DNA of 64,000 nt from Klebsiella grimontii (GCF_900200035.1 NZ_FZTC01000015.1:930001-994000); one strand, 5' to 3'. Positions 39,228 through 49,220 are shown, numbered from the stretch's first letter. Made by a program: numbers and translations. The notes: generated by a model from the letters alone, not told the origin.

Positions 39228-40307
39228 TTAGAACTGGTAAACGATACCCACTGCGGCCTGGTCGTCGGTCGCAACGCCAGCGGCTTTGGTGTAATCGTTG
39301 TCGTCCAGCTGGTTGAATTTATACGCAGCGTAGACGTTCATGTTTTTGTTGAAGTAGTACCAGGTACCCACTTCGACATATTTAACCAGGTCAGCATCGC
39401 CGCCGGAGAAGCCAGCGCGAGAGCGCAGGTCTTTACCTTTAGTCTGTACGTAGCCGATGGACGGACGCAGGCCGAAGTCGAACTGATACTGAACGACGGC
39501 TTCGAAGTTCTGAGTTTTGTTAGCGAAGTAGTTGCCTTCGTTTTCCGGCGTCATGTTGTAGGTCTGGGAGTACATGACCGCAGCGTAGACGTTGTTCGCG
39601 TCATATTTAGCGGAGGTTGCCCATGCTTCAGCTTTTTCGCCGTTTTTATCAGCTTTCTGATCGCCAGTACGGCTGGAGTTCGCATAGCCTGCGGACAGCG
39701 CTACGCCGTTGTCAAACGCGTAGGTAGCCGCGGTGCTGAAGCCGTCGCCGTTTTGTTTCTTCACGTCGCGGTCTTTGTTTTTACCCTGGTACTGCAGCGC
39801 GAAGCTCAGACCGTCAACCAGACCGAAGAAGTCAGAGTTACGGTAGGTTGCAACGCCGTTGGTACGCGCGGTCATGAAGTTGTCGGTATAGCTCCAGCCG
39901 TCGCCGCCCCATTCAACCAGCATGTCGGTTGCCGCTTCGACGTCGTAGATGGCGCCATAGTTACGACCGTAGTCGAATGAACCATATTCACCGGCTTTTA
40001 AGCCTGCGAAAGCCAGACGAGTTTTGGTGGTCTGTTTACCTTCAACATTGGACGCATCCATGTTGTATTCCCACTGACCGTAGCCGATCAGCTGATCGTT
40101 GATCTGGGTTTCGCCTTTCAGGCCGATACGGGCGTAAGTGGTATCATCGCTGCTGGTGTCGCCGTTGGTGGTCCAAACGTGCTCGCCAACCATTTTCCCG
40201 TAGAAGTCCAGTTTGTTGCCGTTTTTGTTATAGATTTCTGCAGCGTTAGCTGCACCGGCTACCAGCAGGGCAGGAATTACCGCTGCCAGAATTTTGCGCT
40301 TCATCAT
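39228..40307 (-). CDS. ompF: Outer-membrane porin OmpF/OmpK35
   Basis: A 359-residue general porin with a cleavable signal ([22 protein letters not shown] followed by [10 protein letters not shown], so a mature start at residue 23). The mature part is a 16-strand barrel ending in the required C-terminal Phe (GIVYQF). Loop 3 carries the constriction region typical of OmpF (VEWGGDG). Sequence and neighbours (asnS upstream, aspC downstream) correspond to OmpF of E. coli and OmpK35 of Klebsiella. It admits small hydrophilic solutes, including beta-lactams; truncation of this gene is common in resistant isolates, but here it is intact. Confidence 0.97.
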   Translation of the reverse strand: MMKRKILAAVIPALLVAGAANAAEIYNKNGNKLDFYGKMVGEHVWTTNGDTSSDDTTYARIGLKGETQINDQLIGYGQWEYNMDASNVEGKQTTKTRLAFAGLKAGEYGSFDYGRNYGAIYDVEAATDMLVEWGGDGWSYTDNFMTARTNGVATYRNSDFFGLVDGLSFALQYQGKNKDRDVKKQNGDGFSTAATYAFDNGVALSAGYANSSRTGDQKADKNGEKAEAWATSAKYDANNVYAAVMYSQTYNMTPENEGNYFANKTQNFEAVVQYQFDFGLRPSIGYVQTKGKDLRSRAGFSGGDADLVKYVEVGTWYYFNKNMNVYAAYKFNQLDDNDYTKAAGVATDDQAAVGIVYQF

Positions 40308-40330
40308 TATTTATTACCCTCATTTATATT
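40308..40330 (-). promoter_or_regulatory. ompF translation start region (MicF target by analogy)
   Basis: Reading leftward, the bases before the porin ATG are ATGAGGGTAATAAATA, the same GAGGGTAATAA ribosome site as E. coli ompF, which is the region paired by the small RNA MicF. The micF gene itself is next to ompC and is not in this window. Confidence 0.6.
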
Positions 40331-40416
40331 TTTTTATGAACACTTGCCACTGCCGCCAATAAGTTTCGTCAATAAAAATTTACGGAACTATTGATGATAG
40401 TTTGGTGTCTGGAGGC

Positions 40417-40508
40417 ATCTTTCCATTCAGAACAACGTTTCGCTAGCCTGAAAATGCTACCAATATCTCATATGAGTAACAAAAGGAAATTCTATGTAAC
40501 TAAATGTG
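40417..40508 (-). promoter_or_regulatory. ompF promoter and OmpR sites
   Basis: On the minus strand the -10-like AAAGAT (complement of 40417-40422) and -35-like TAGCGA (40440-40445) match the E. coli ompF promoter in sequence and spacing. Upstream, three consecutive stretches (about 40446-40467, 40468-40488 and 40489-40508) align with OmpR sites F3, F2 and F1, including GTAGCA and GTTACATA. Osmolarity control through EnvZ-OmpR is therefore expected. Confidence 0.75.
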
Positions 40509-40850
40509 TATTTTTGGGAACTTTGTGAACTCAATCAACATTCCGGTCGTATTTGCTGAAAAAATCACCTTCCTTTATATATCTATATGAATTAATTATG
40601 ATTAATTTAGATAAGAGAGGGTTTGCGCATTTTGCATCTGCATTTTGCTTTATTTTTATTCAAATCTTGTCGTTGCAAGTTGTGCTGCGTGTGGTTAAAA
40701 AACGAGCAATATAATCAGCATGTTTGCCAGTTTATGAACAAAAGGTGCGGTTTTAATTAGCGGTCGCTAATGAAATAGTGCGTAACATAATTGTGAACCA
40801 TGACGGTTGATGTTTAAGTTTCCTGATATTCGTTAACGTAAATTGACATA
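40509..40850. other. Long non-coding region upstream of the porin gene
   Basis: No gene is seen here. The stretch is AT-rich at about 40575-40615, which could suit IHF. It holds a 9-base direct repeat GCATTTTGC at 40627-40635 and 40640-40648. In E. coli the corresponding region carries a distal OmpR site (F4) and IHF sites used to repress ompF at high osmolarity. I could not place F4 with confidence. Confidence 0.5.
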
Positions 40851-40877
40851 AAAAAAGGCCAGCTTGCGCTGGCCTTT
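40851..40877 (-). terminator. Intrinsic terminator of asnS
   Basis: AAAGGCCAGC (40854-40863) pairs with GCTGGCCTTT (40868-40877) around a TTGC loop. The T-run on the minus strand continues to 40851. Confidence 0.88.
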
Positions 40878-40898
40878 GACAAAAATTGCAGAAAAAAA

Positions 40899-42299
40899 TC
40901 AGAATGTCGCGTTACGCGGGGTCCGCGGGAACGGAATGACGTCACGAACGTTCTGCACGCCGGTCACGTAAGCGATCAGACGTTCAAAGCCCAGACCGAA
41001 ACCGGAGTGCGGCACGGTGCCGTAACGGCGCAGGTCGCGATACCACCAGTAGTCTTCTTTATTAAGGCCCATTTCCGCCATACGCGCGTCAAGCACGTCC
41101 AGGCGTTCTTCACGCTGGGAGCCGCCGATGATTTCACCGATGCCCGGCGCCAGGACGTCCATAGCGGCGACGGTTTTACCGTCTTCGTTAAGGCGCATAT
41201 AGAACGCCTTAATATCTTTCGGATAGTTTTTCACGACAACCGGCGCTTTAAAGTGCTCTTCCGCCAGATAGCGTTCGTGCTCGGAGGAGAGATCCACGCC
41301 CCAGTACACCGGGTTTTCGAACTGCTTACCGCAATTTTCCAGAATGGTGACCGCGTCAGTGTAATCAACCTGGGCAAAATCAGCGGAAACGAAACGCTGC
41401 AGGCGGTCGATGGCGTCTTTATCAACCCGTTCGGCAAAGAACTGCATGTCATCAGCGCGCTCTTCGAGAACGGCTTTGAAAACGTACTTCAGCATCGCTT
41501 CCGCCAGACCTGCCACATCGTTCAGGTTAGCAAAGGCGACTTCCGGCTCCAGCATCCAGAACTCCGCCAGGTGGCGGCTGGTGTTGGAGTTTTCCGCGCG
41601 GAAGGTCGGGCCAAAGGTGTAGATTTTAGACAGCGCGCAGGCATAGGTTTCGCCGTTCAGCTGGCCGGAAACGGTCAGGAACGACTCTTTGCCGAAGAAG
41701 TCTTTATCGAAATCGACTTTGCCCTGGTCGTTGCGCGGCAGGTTTTCCAGATCCAGCGTTGAAACGCGGAACATCTCGCCGGCGCCTTCAGTGTCGGAAG
41801 CGGTAATCAGCGGAGTAGAAACCCAGAAGAAACCCTGCTCGTCGAAGAAACGGTGTAGCGCCTGCGCCAGCGTATGGCGAACGCGCGCCACCGCGCCAAT
41901 CAGGTTGGTGCGCGGACGCAGGTGGGCAACTTCACGCAGATACTCAATGCTATGGCGTTTAGCCGCCATCGGATAAGTATCCGGATCTTCCACCCAGCCG
42001 CTGACTTCAACATGGCTGGCCTGGATTTCAAAGCTCTGGCCCTGTCCCTGAGACGCCACGACTTTGCCGGTTACCACGACCGAGCAGCCGGTAGTCAGGC
42101 GCAGGACTTCCTGATTGTAATTGGGAAGAGAATTACTAATAACGGCCTGTACAGGATCAAAGCAGGAACCGTCATAGACGGCGAGGAAAGAAAAGCCAGC
42201 TTTAGAATCTCGGCGGGTACGCACCCATCCGCGCACGGTGACTTCGCTGTCAACGGCAACGCGGCCCTGGAGTACGTCGGCTACAGGCACAACGCTCAT
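40899..42299 (-). CDS. asnS: Asparaginyl-tRNA synthetase
   Basis: A 466-residue class-II synthetase, the same length as E. coli AsnS, from ATG 42297-42299 ([13 protein letters not shown]). The frame is open 25 codons further upstream without family similarity. The N-terminal OB-fold anticodon domain (about residues 17-100) is followed by the catalytic core with motif 2 [17 protein letters not shown] and motif 3 [10 protein letters not shown]. It charges tRNA-Asn. A terminator follows, and a CCCC/GGGG hairpin lies in its leader. Confidence 0.98.
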   Translation of the reverse strand: MSVVPVADVLQGRVAVDSEVTVRGWVRTRRDSKAGFSFLAVYDGSCFDPVQAVISNSLPNYNQEVLRLTTGCSVVVTGKVVASQGQGQSFEIQASHVEVSGWVEDPDTYPMAAKRHSIEYLREVAHLRPRTNLIGAVARVRHTLAQALHRFFDEQGFFWVSTPLITASDTEGAGEMFRVSTLDLENLPRNDQGKVDFDKDFFGKESFLTVSGQLNGETYACALSKIYTFGPTFRAENSNTSRHLAEFWMLEPEVAFANLNDVAGLAEAMLKYVFKAVLEERADDMQFFAERVDKDAIDRLQRFVSADFAQVDYTDAVTILENCGKQFENPVYWGVDLSSEHERYLAEEHFKAPVVVKNYPKDIKAFYMRLNEDGKTVAAMDVLAPGIGEIIGGSQREERLDVLDARMAEMGLNKEDYWWYRDLRRYGTVPHSGFGLGFERLIAYVTGVQNVRDVIPFPRTPRNATF

Positions 42300-42560
42300 A
42301 ATAGTCTCTCTTGTTAGTCCAATAGAAAAATCTGTATTCCCCTTCAGCAGGGGGATATCTATGTTACCTGTCATCTTCCATCAGACAAGTAGATTTCGCA
42401 CAAGAAAGGGGGCTTTTAGGAAATAAATAAGGAGATCGCCTTCTTTGCTGAGGGAGAGCCTGATATTAAGAGGGATTCGTTCATAGTGATTATCCCATGC
42501 AGGGCGAACGGGATTCTTAACGCTTGATAAAGTCTCGGGATGATAAGTGGAGGCTAATAA
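42300..42560. other. asnS-pncB intergenic region
   Basis: This stretch holds the asnS leader and presumably its promoter. A small hairpin, TCCCC/GGGGA (42338-42342 with 42351-42355), is the only clear structure. I see no coding sequence and no recognised operator. Confidence 0.4.
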
Positions 42561-42588
42561 AAATGCGTCCGTTTTGGCGGACGCATTT
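42561..42588 (-). terminator. Intrinsic terminator of pncB
   Basis: AAATGCGTCCG (42561-42571) pairs with CGGACGCATTT (42578-42588), with TTTTATT following on the minus strand. It lies 20 bases after the pncB stop. Confidence 0.85.
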
Positions 42589-42607
42589 TGTCTTTATATG
42601 ACATGAC

Positions 42608-43810
42608 CTAGCTGGCTTTTTTAACCGGCGGCAGATCGAAGGCTTTGCGCAGAGCGCGGACGAACGCTTTGTCGTGGCAAATTGTTTTACCCGGGCTGTC
42701 AGAAAGTTTGGCGACAGGCTTACCGTTGCACTCCACCAGCTTGATAACAATATTCAGCGGCTTCACCTGGGGAATATCGCAGGTTAAACGCGTACCGATA
42801 CCGAAGCTCAGATTCACCCGCGAGGAGAAGTGGCGATAGAGATCAAGCGCTTTTGTCAGGTCGAGATTATCGGAAAATACCAGCACTTTGCTCAGCGGGT
42901 CGATGCCCAGCTTTTTGTAGTGGGCGATAGCCTTCTCGCCCCATTCGACCGGGTCTCCGGAGTCGTGGCGCAGCCCCTGATAACGGGTTGCGAATTCCGG
43001 TCCGAAATCGCGCAGGAAAGCATCCATCGTAATGCAGTCGGTCAGGGCAATCCCCAACCGATCGGGATACTCTTCCAGCCAGGCCGCGAGGGCCGCGCGC
43101 TGGCTGCTTGCCAGGTTCGGGCTGATCTGTTGATGCGCCTGGAACCATTCGTGCGCCTGGGTTCCCATCGGCGTCAGATTCAGACGACGCGCCAGATCGT
43201 AATTGCTGGTGCCGGTGAACCAGGGTTCCTGCTGAAGACGCTGAACAATGGCCTGCTGCACCTCGCGCGAGAAGCGGCGGCGGGTACCGAAATCCATCAG
43301 GCGGAAGCCCGACATATCGATATCAGCCGTGAGGCGGTTAAAGTCAGTTAGCTTATGCTCGAGCGTGTCCAGCGCGAGATTGACGCTGATTTCCGGCGAG
43401 CGATAGTGATGCACCAACTCGCTTATCACCGCCAGCAGCGGGACTTCCCACATAATGACTTCAAGCCAGGGCCCGGAAAGGCGGATATTCAGCTTGCCGT
43501 TGTCATTAATGACGGTAACCTGGCGCGGGTCGTAGCGGAAGCCGCGTAGCCACTCAAGATAGTCTGGCGCAAAGAAGGGCAGGCTCGACAACCAGTGATA
43601 TTCATCGTCCTGTAGCCTCAGGTCGCGCATCGTCTCAACCTGCTCGCGAATCGCATCGGCGTAGATGCCGAGCAAATCATCCCCACGGCAGCGGAACTCC
43701 GCCGCAACCTGTACATCATTGTAGCGGTGGAAGACAGCCTGCTGCATGTGCAGCTTATAGGCATCCGTATCAAGCAACGAGTGCAGTACAGGAGAAGTGA
43801 ATTGGGTCAT
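42608..43810 (-). CDS. pncB: Nicotinate phosphoribosyltransferase
   Basis: A 400-residue enzyme of the same length as E. coli PncB, from ATG 43808-43810 ([13 protein letters not shown]). It converts nicotinate, PRPP and ATP to nicotinate mononucleotide in the NAD salvage pathway. Visible motifs are [14 protein letters not shown] (residues 14-27), [14 protein letters not shown] with the conserved phosphorylatable-histidine region downstream ([11 protein letters not shown]), and [16 protein letters not shown] NadR-type operator lies about 140 bases upstream. Confidence 0.97.
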   Translation of the reverse strand: MTQFTSPVLHSLLDTDAYKLHMQQAVFHRYNDVQVAAEFRCRGDDLLGIYADAIREQVETMRDLRLQDDEYHWLSSLPFFAPDYLEWLRGFRYDPRQVTVINDNGKLNIRLSGPWLEVIMWEVPLLAVISELVHHYRSPEISVNLALDTLEHKLTDFNRLTADIDMSGFRLMDFGTRRRFSREVQQAIVQRLQQEPWFTGTSNYDLARRLNLTPMGTQAHEWFQAHQQISPNLASSQRAALAAWLEEYPDRLGIALTDCITMDAFLRDFGPEFATRYQGLRHDSGDPVEWGEKAIAHYKKLGIDPLSKVLVFSDNLDLTKALDLYRHFSSRVNLSFGIGTRLTCDIPQVKPLNIVIKLVECNGKPVAKLSDSPGKTICHDKAFVRALRKAFDLPPVKKAS

Positions 43811-43948
43811 GGTGCGCAGTAGCATCCTCTCACTGGAGCGTTTCCATCAAAACCAAAGCGGTAAAAAGGAGGCGGAGTATACCTGTAATACCCGACTCTG
43901 TCCCGCGGCGACGGCTGATGGCGACGCTGACGGTCATTTGCGAGGCCT

Positions 43949-43966
43949 AGTTTAATATATTGAACA
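43949..43966. promoter_or_regulatory. Candidate NadR operator of pncB
   Basis: Read leftward, TGTTCAATATATTAAACT matches the NadR consensus TGTTTA-N6-TAAACA at ten of twelve conserved bases. It lies 138 bases before the pncB start, within the 328-base pncB-pepN gap. NadR represses pncB in related bacteria when NAD is plentiful. The rest of the gap should hold the divergent pncB and pepN promoters but shows no other recognised site. Confidence 0.68.
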
Positions 43967-44138
43967 CGCATCACACCACAAGCTTTGCGCCTGGTCGAGC
44001 GCATTTCGTGCCTCTTGTGTTATCAAAATGTAGCAATTTTCATGTTTAGCATTGAAAAGATGAAGATTCTGCATAGCGAGATTTGCGCAACAGGAATAGA
44101 CTGAGTCGACACTTTACAGGACACGCTAAAGGTTTTTT

Positions 44139-46754
44139 ATGACACAACAGCCCCAAGCCAAATACCGCCACGACTATCGTGCGCCGGAGTATCTGATTAG
44201 CGATATCGATTTGACCTTTGACCTGGATGCCGCGAAAACCGTAGTGACGGCTGAGAGCAAGGTCTCCCGCCAGGCGGCTACGTCTGATGTGCCATTGCGT
44301 CTGGATGGCGAAGACCTGACGCTGGTCTCTCTGCAGGTTAACGGCCAACCGTGGAGCGACTACAAGGAAGAAAATAACCAACTGGTCATTAGCGGTTTAC
44401 CGGAACATTTCACCCTGACCATCGTCAACGAAATCAGCCCCGCGGCGAATACCGCGCTGGAAGGACTGTATCAGTCCGGCGAAGCGCTGTGTACCCAGTG
44501 CGAAGCGGAAGGCTTCCGCCATATTACCTGGTATCTGGACCGCCCGGACGTTCTGGCGCGCTTCACCACCAAAATCATCGCCGATAAAGCAAAATACCCG
44601 TTCCTGCTCTCCAACGGTAACCGCGTGGCCCAGGGCGAGCTGGAAAACGGCCGCCACTGGATCCAGTGGCAGGATCCGTTCCCGAAACCGTGCTACCTGT
44701 TTGCGCTGGTGGCCGGCGATTTCGACGTCCTGCGCGATACCTTCAAAACGCGTTCGGGGCGTGAAGTCGCGCTGGAGCTGTACGTTGACCGCGGCAATCT
44801 TGACCGCGCGCCATGGGCGATGACCTCGCTGCAAAATTCAATGAAGTGGGACGAAACCCGCTTTGGTCTCGAGTACGACCTCGACATTTATATGATTGTC
44901 GCCGTCGACTTCTTCAATATGGGCGCCATGGAGAACAAAGGGCTTAACGTCTTTAACTCCAAATACGTGCTGGCGCGTACCGATACCGCGACCGATAAAG
45001 ACTATCTGGATATCGAACGCGTCATTGGTCACGAATATTTCCATAACTGGACCGGCAACCGCGTCACCTGCCGCGACTGGTTCCAGCTTAGCCTGAAAGA
45101 GGGCCTGACCGTTTTCCGCGATCAGGAGTTCAGCTCCGATCTCGGCTCTCGCGCGGTCAACCGCATCAATAACGTACGTACCATGCGCGGCCTGCAGTTC
45201 GCCGAAGACGCCAGCCCGATGGCGCATCCGATTCGCCCGGACAGCGTGATTGAAATGAACAACTTCTACACCCTGACGGTGTATGAGAAGGGCGCGGAAG
45301 TGATCCGCATGCTGCATACCCTGCTGGGCGAAGAGAATTTCCAGAAAGGAATGCAGCTCTATTTTGAACGCCACGACGGTAGCGCCGCGACCTGCGATGA
45401 TTTTGTCCAGGCGATGGAAGACGCTTCCAACGTCGATTTGTCCCATTTCCGCCGCTGGTATAGCCAGTCCGGTACGCCGATTGTCACCGTCCATGACGAC
45501 TACAATCCGGAAACGGAGCAGTACACCCTGACCATCAGCCAGCGCACGCCGCCGACGTCAGAACAGGCGGAGAAGCTGCCGCTGCATATCCCATTCGATA
45601 TCGAGCTGTACGATAACGAAGGCAAAGTGATCCCTCTGCAGAAGGGCGGCCATCCGGTGCATCACGTACTGAACGTGACCCAGGCGGAGCAGACTTTTGT
45701 TTTCGACAACGTCTACTTCCAGCCGGTCCCGGCGCTGCTTTGCGAGTTTTCCGCGCCGGTGAAGCTGGAGTACAAATGGAGCGATCAGCAGCTGACCTTC
45801 CTGATGCGCCACGCGCGGAATGATTTCTCCCGCTGGGACGCGGCGCAGAGCCTGCTGGCGACCTATATCAAACTCAACGTCAACCGTCACCAGCAGGGGC
45901 AGCCGCTGTCGCTGCCGATCCACGTAGCCGATGCGTTCCGTGCGATTCTGCTGGATGAGAAGATCGATCCGGCGCTGGCGGCGGAGATCCTGACCCTGCC
46001 TTCGGCAAATGAAATGGCGGAGCTGTTTGCGATTATCGATCCGATCGCCATCGCCGCGGTGCGCGAAGCGCTGACCCGCACGCTGGCGAAAGAGCTGGCG
46101 GACGAGTTCCTGGCGGTTTACAACGCCAATAAGCTCGACAGCTACCGCGTTGAGCATGCCGATATCGGCAAGCGTTCTCTGCGTAACACCTGCCTGCGCT
46201 ACCTGGCGTTTGGCGATGCCGGACTGGCGGATAAACTGGTTAGCGCGCAGTATCATCAAGCGGACAATATGACCGACTCGCTGGCGGCGCTGACGGCGGC
46301 CGTAGCGGCCCAGCTGCCGTGCCGTGATGCGCTGATGCAGGAGTATGACGACAAATGGCACCAGGACGGTCTGGTCATGGATAAATGGTTTATCCTGCAG
46401 TCCACCAGCCCGGCGGATAACGCCCTGGAGACGGTTCGCGGCCTGTTGAATCATCGCTCGTTCAGCATGGGTAACCCGAACCGCGTCCGTTCCCTGATCG
46501 GCGCCTTTGCCGGCAGCAACCCGGCGGCGTTCCACGCCGAAGACGGTAGCGGTTATCAGTTCCTGGTCGAGATGCTGACTGAACTGAACAGCCGCAACCC
46601 GCAGGTTGCTTCGCGTCTCATTGAACCGCTGATTCGCCTGAAGCGCTACGACGAGAAGCGTCAGGCGCTGATGCGCGGGGCGCTGGAGCAGCTGAAAGGT
46701 CTGGAGAATCTTTCCGGGGATCTGTTCGAGAAAATCAGCAAAGCGCTGGCGTAA
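44139..46754 (+). CDS. pepN: Aminopeptidase N
   Basis: An 871-residue M1 zinc metallopeptidase (E. coli 870). It removes N-terminal residues, especially Ala and Arg, in the cytoplasm and is a major peptide-degrading enzyme. The exopeptidase motif GAMENKG lies near residue 261. The zinc site HEYFHNW, with a second Glu in LKEGLTVF, is near 298-321. A C-terminal helical domain fills the last 300 residues. It is divergent from pncB and convergent with ssuB. Confidence 0.98.
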   Translation: MTQQPQAKYRHDYRAPEYLISDIDLTFDLDAAKTVVTAESKVSRQAATSDVPLRLDGEDLTLVSLQVNGQPWSDYKEENNQLVISGLPEHFTLTIVNEISPAANTALEGLYQSGEALCTQCEAEGFRHITWYLDRPDVLARFTTKIIADKAKYPFLLSNGNRVAQGELENGRHWIQWQDPFPKPCYLFALVAGDFDVLRDTFKTRSGREVALELYVDRGNLDRAPWAMTSLQNSMKWDETRFGLEYDLDIYMIVAVDFFNMGAMENKGLNVFNSKYVLARTDTATDKDYLDIERVIGHEYFHNWTGNRVTCRDWFQLSLKEGLTVFRDQEFSSDLGSRAVNRINNVRTMRGLQFAEDASPMAHPIRPDSVIEMNNFYTLTVYEKGAEVIRMLHTLLGEENFQKGMQLYFERHDGSAATCDDFVQAMEDASNVDLSHFRRWYSQSGTPIVTVHDDYNPETEQYTLTISQRTPPTSEQAEKLPLHIPFDIELYDNEGKVIPLQKGGHPVHHVLNVTQAEQTFVFDNVYFQPVPALLCEFSAPVKLEYKWSDQQLTFLMRHARNDFSRWDAAQSLLATYIKLNVNRHQQGQPLSLPIHVADAFRAILLDEKIDPALAAEILTLPSANEMAELFAIIDPIAIAAVREALTRTLAKELADEFLAVYNANKLDSYRVEHADIGKRSLRNTCLRYLAFGDAGLADKLVSAQYHQADNMTDSLAALTAAVAAQLPCRDALMQEYDDKWHQDGLVMDKWFILQSTSPADNALETVRGLLNHRSFSMGNPNRVRSLIGAFAGSNPAAFHAEDGSGYQFLVEMLTELNSRNPQVASRLIEPLIRLKRYDEKRQALMRGALEQLKGLENLSGDLFEKISKALA

Positions 46755-46767
46755 CAGTGATGTGATT

Positions 46768-46799
46768 TCCGGCCACGGCGCAGCTGCGCTGTGGCCGGA
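46768..46799. terminator. Hairpin between convergent pepN and ssuB
   Basis: TCCGGCCAC (46768-46776) pairs with GTGGCCGGA (46791-46799), with a GC-rich partly palindromic inner loop (GCGCAGCTGCGC). No T-run lies beside it. It probably ends or protects both converging transcripts. Confidence 0.6.
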
Positions 46800-46820
46800 T
46801 GTTATAAAAACGACGGCGGT

Positions 46821-47594
46821 TCAGCCGTGTCTGGCTAAGCGCGGCGCAGACTCGTTCTGGCCGCGCTGCATTACCCGATTCAAAACTTCCGCTTCCAGTT
46901 CGCCCAGCTTCGCCGAACCCGTGCGCCGCGGACGTGGAATGTCCACCAGCAGATCCAGCCCTATCTTCCCCTCTTCAATCAGCAAAACGCGATCGGCCAT
47001 TGCCACCGCCTCGCTGACGTCGTGGGTGACCAGCAGGACGGTAAATCCATGTTCCTGCCACAGCGAGACAATCAGATCCTGCATCTCGAGGCGAGTGAGC
47101 GCGTCCAGCGCGCCCAGCGGTTCATCAAGCAGTAATAATCCGGGGCGATGAATTAACGCGCGAGCCAGCGCCACGCGCTGCTTTTGCCCGCCGGAAAGCG
47201 CTGCGGGCCATTCACCGGCGCGGTCTTCAAGGCCGACGCTCGCCAGCGCCCTGAGCGCGGCCTCGCGCCACTGGCCTTTCAGCCCGAGGCCGACATTATC
47301 GATCACCGTTTTCCACGGCAGCAGGCGGGAATCCTGAAACATCATCCGGGTATCGTCCTGGATTTGCGCCAGCGGGGTCGAACCCGCCAGCAGCTGTCCG
47401 GCATTGGGTTTTTCCAGCCCGGCCAGCAGACGCAGCAGGGTGCTTTTACCGCCGCCGCTGCGCCCGACCACCGCGACGAATTGCCCGGTGGGAATATGAA
47501 GATCGAGTTCATTCAGAATCGTCTTGCTGCCGTAACGTTTGCTTACGCCGTTAAGCAGCAGCGGGATCCCCGGATTAAGACGCGCGGTGGTCAT
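46821..47594 (-). CDS. ssuB: Aliphatic sulfonate ABC transporter, ATPase SsuB
   Basis: A 257-residue ABC ATPase (E. coli 255). Walker [10 protein letters not shown] lies at residues 44-52, the signature [15 protein letters not shown] follows, and Walker B is [12 protein letters not shown]. It powers import of alkanesulfonates with permease SsuC. The start overlaps the ssuC stop by four bases. Its usual periplasmic partner SsuA is not encoded in this operon copy. Confidence 0.95.
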   Translation of the reverse strand: MTTARLNPGIPLLLNGVSKRYGSKTILNELDLHIPTGQFVAVVGRSGGGKSTLLRLLAGLEKPNAGQLLAGSTPLAQIQDDTRMMFQDSRLLPWKTVIDNVGLGLKGQWREAALRALASVGLEDRAGEWPAALSGGQKQRVALARALIHRPGLLLLDEPLGALDALTRLEMQDLIVSLWQEHGFTVLLVTHDVSEAVAMADRVLLIEEGKIGLDLLVDIPRPRRTGSAKLGELEAEVLNRVMQRGQNESAPRLARHG

Positions 47595-48382
47595 GCGTTG
47601 GCCTCCTGAAGGTGATAGGCCGGATTCCAGCGCAGCCAGACGCGTTCAAGCAGCTGGGCGCTGAAGTCGGCCAGTTTGCCGAGAATAGCGTAAAGAATAA
47701 TGGCGACGACCACGACATCGGTCTGCAGAAATTCGCGGGCGTTCATCGCCAGATAGCCGATACCGGCGTTAGCCGAGATGGTTTCGGCCACGATGAGCGT
47801 TAACCACATCAGGCCGAGCGCAAAACGGATGCCGACCATAATGGAGGGCAGGGCGCCGGGCAGGATCACGTGGCGGAAGAGAGCAAAACCCGATAAGCCG
47901 TAGCTGCGGGCCATCTCGACCAGTCCCCGGTCAATATTTCGAATACCGTGCCAGGTGTTGATATAAATCGGGAACATGGTTCCCAGCGCCACGAGGAAGA
48001 TTTTGGCGCTCTCATCGATGCCGAACCATAAAATCACCAGCGGAATCAGCGCGAGGTGCGGCACGTTGCGCAGCATCTGAATGGAGGTATCCAGCAGGCG
48101 TTCGCCCCAGCGCGACAGGCCGCTAATCAGCCCGAGAACCAGGCCAATAGAACCGCCGATGCTAAAACCAATAAGCGCCCGCCATGAGCTGATAGCCAGA
48201 TGCTGCCAGAGCTCGCCGCTGGCGGAGAGCGTCCAGAAGGCTTTTAGCACTCCTTCCGGCGACGGTAAAATACGGGTCGATAGCCAACCGACGGAGGAGG
48301 CGAATTGCCAGACGATCACGCTGCCGACCGGCAAAAGCCAGGGGGCTACGCGGATCAGGAATTTTTGCGAAAGCGTCGCCAT
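47591..48382 (-). CDS. ssuC: Aliphatic sulfonate ABC transporter, permease SsuC
   Basis: A 263-residue permease of the same length as E. coli SsuC, with about six helices and the EAA-type cytoplasmic loop ([23 protein letters not shown], near residues 155-178). The N-terminus reads [17 protein letters not shown], as in the family. In E. coli it follows ssuD directly; here it follows ssuE after only 56 bases. AAGGA lies seven bases before the ATG, so translation looks intact. Confidence 0.95.
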   Translation of the reverse strand: MATLSQKFLIRVAPWLLPVGSVIVWQFASSVGWLSTRILPSPEGVLKAFWTLSASGELWQHLAISSWRALIGFSIGGSIGLVLGLISGLSRWGERLLDTSIQMLRNVPHLALIPLVILWFGIDESAKIFLVALGTMFPIYINTWHGIRNIDRGLVEMARSYGLSGFALFRHVILPGALPSIMVGIRFALGLMWLTLIVAETISANAGIGYLAMNAREFLQTDVVVVAIILYAILGKLADFSAQLLERVWLRWNPAYHLQEANA

Positions 48383-48438
48383 AAAGTGTTCCTTTATTCT
48401 TGACCGTTTTGCCTGGATAGGGGCATCAACGCGGGTTT
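48383..48438 (-). other. ssuE-ssuC junction lacking ssuA and ssuD
   Basis: Only 56 bases separate ssuE from ssuC, where E. coli has ssuA (substrate-binding protein) and ssuD (monooxygenase), about 2.1 kb. An inverted repeat GCGGGTT/AACCCGC (48431-48437 with 48451-48457) spans the ssuE stop. I see no remnant of ssuA or ssuD in these bases. Confidence 0.8.
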
Positions 48439-49014
48439 TTAAACATGCGCAACCCGCTGTAAATTTTTCAGCGCCGGCGCGCGGCTGCTGGGACGATGCA
48501 GAGCTTGCCAGAAGGTTTCCAGCGCCTGGTCGAGGCGACCCTGCAGATTCGGGGTAAATTGCGGTTTATGCTGATAATCCGTGACCTGACTATCATCAGC
48601 AAAAACGCCGTGCAGGATCTCCTGGGCTTTCAGCGCGTTGAGTACCGGTTTTAAGGCGTAATCCACCGCCAGCATATGGGCGATGGTTCCGCCGGTAGCC
48701 AGCGGCAGAACGATTTTTCCCTCCAGCGCGCGTTCCGGCAGCAGGTCCAGAAGCGTCTTTAACGCACCGGAAAAAGAGGCTTTATAGACGGGGGTCGCGA
48801 TGATCAGCCCATCGGCGCCGGCAAGCTGTTCATTCAGCGCATGGAGGGCGGGGTTATCAAAGCGAGCGTAAAGCAGGTCTTCCGGGGCAAAATTCTGCAG
48901 GTGCCAGTGACAGACTTCAATATCCGCCGCGGAGAGCGTCTCTCTGGCGTATTCCAGAAGCGCGCTGGAGCGGGAAGGGTAACGCGGGCTGCCCGCAAGT
49001 GTGATGACTCGCAT
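48439..49014 (-). CDS. ssuE: NADPH-dependent FMN reductase SsuE
   Basis: A 191-residue flavin reductase of E. coli length, from ATG 49012-49014 with AAGGAG upstream; a GTG two codons earlier sits on that site. It makes reduced FMN for the sulfonate monooxygenase SsuD. The N-terminal flavin-binding loop AGSPRYPSRSSALLEY and ATPVYKASFSGALKTLLDLL (near residues 76-95) are clear. In this operon the gene for its partner, SsuD, is missing. The promoter, Cbl-activated in E. coli, should lie in the gap toward pyrD. Confidence 0.95.
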   Translation of the reverse strand: MRVITLAGSPRYPSRSSALLEYARETLSAADIEVCHWHLQNFAPEDLLYARFDNPALHALNEQLAGADGLIIATPVYKASFSGALKTLLDLLPERALEGKIVLPLATGGTIAHMLAVDYALKPVLNALKAQEILHGVFADDSQVTDYQHKPQFTPNLQGRLDQALETFWQALHRPSSRAPALKNLQRVAHV

Positions 49015-49150
49015 ACTCACTCCTTATAACTAAATATTCGCATTTATCTATAATTGATAACATTTAGCTGCAGTGTGACAGAGCGCTTTTATTTCCCTAA
49101 ATGATTTATCCGGCGTTGGATTGTCAGAAAGTGCATAACGGAAGGGGCGA

Positions 49151-49166
49151 AAGTAAACGTTTGCGT
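49151..49166. promoter_or_regulatory. PurR operator of pyrD
   Basis: AAGTAAACGTTTGCGT matches the 16-bp PurR consensus ACGCAAACGTTTGCGT at 14 positions. It lies about 100 bases before the pyrD start, as in E. coli, where PurR represses pyrD moderately. Confidence 0.8.
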
Positions 49167-49220
49167 CGGAGGTAAGATTTTTTGTCGTAGGTCAATTCCC
49201 TTTCCGGGGTGGATCGCACA

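Noticed and set aside
45558-46535. A 325-codon open frame opposite pepN
   Set aside because: It shows the Arg/Gln-rich composition typical of antisense translation of a GC-rich gene.
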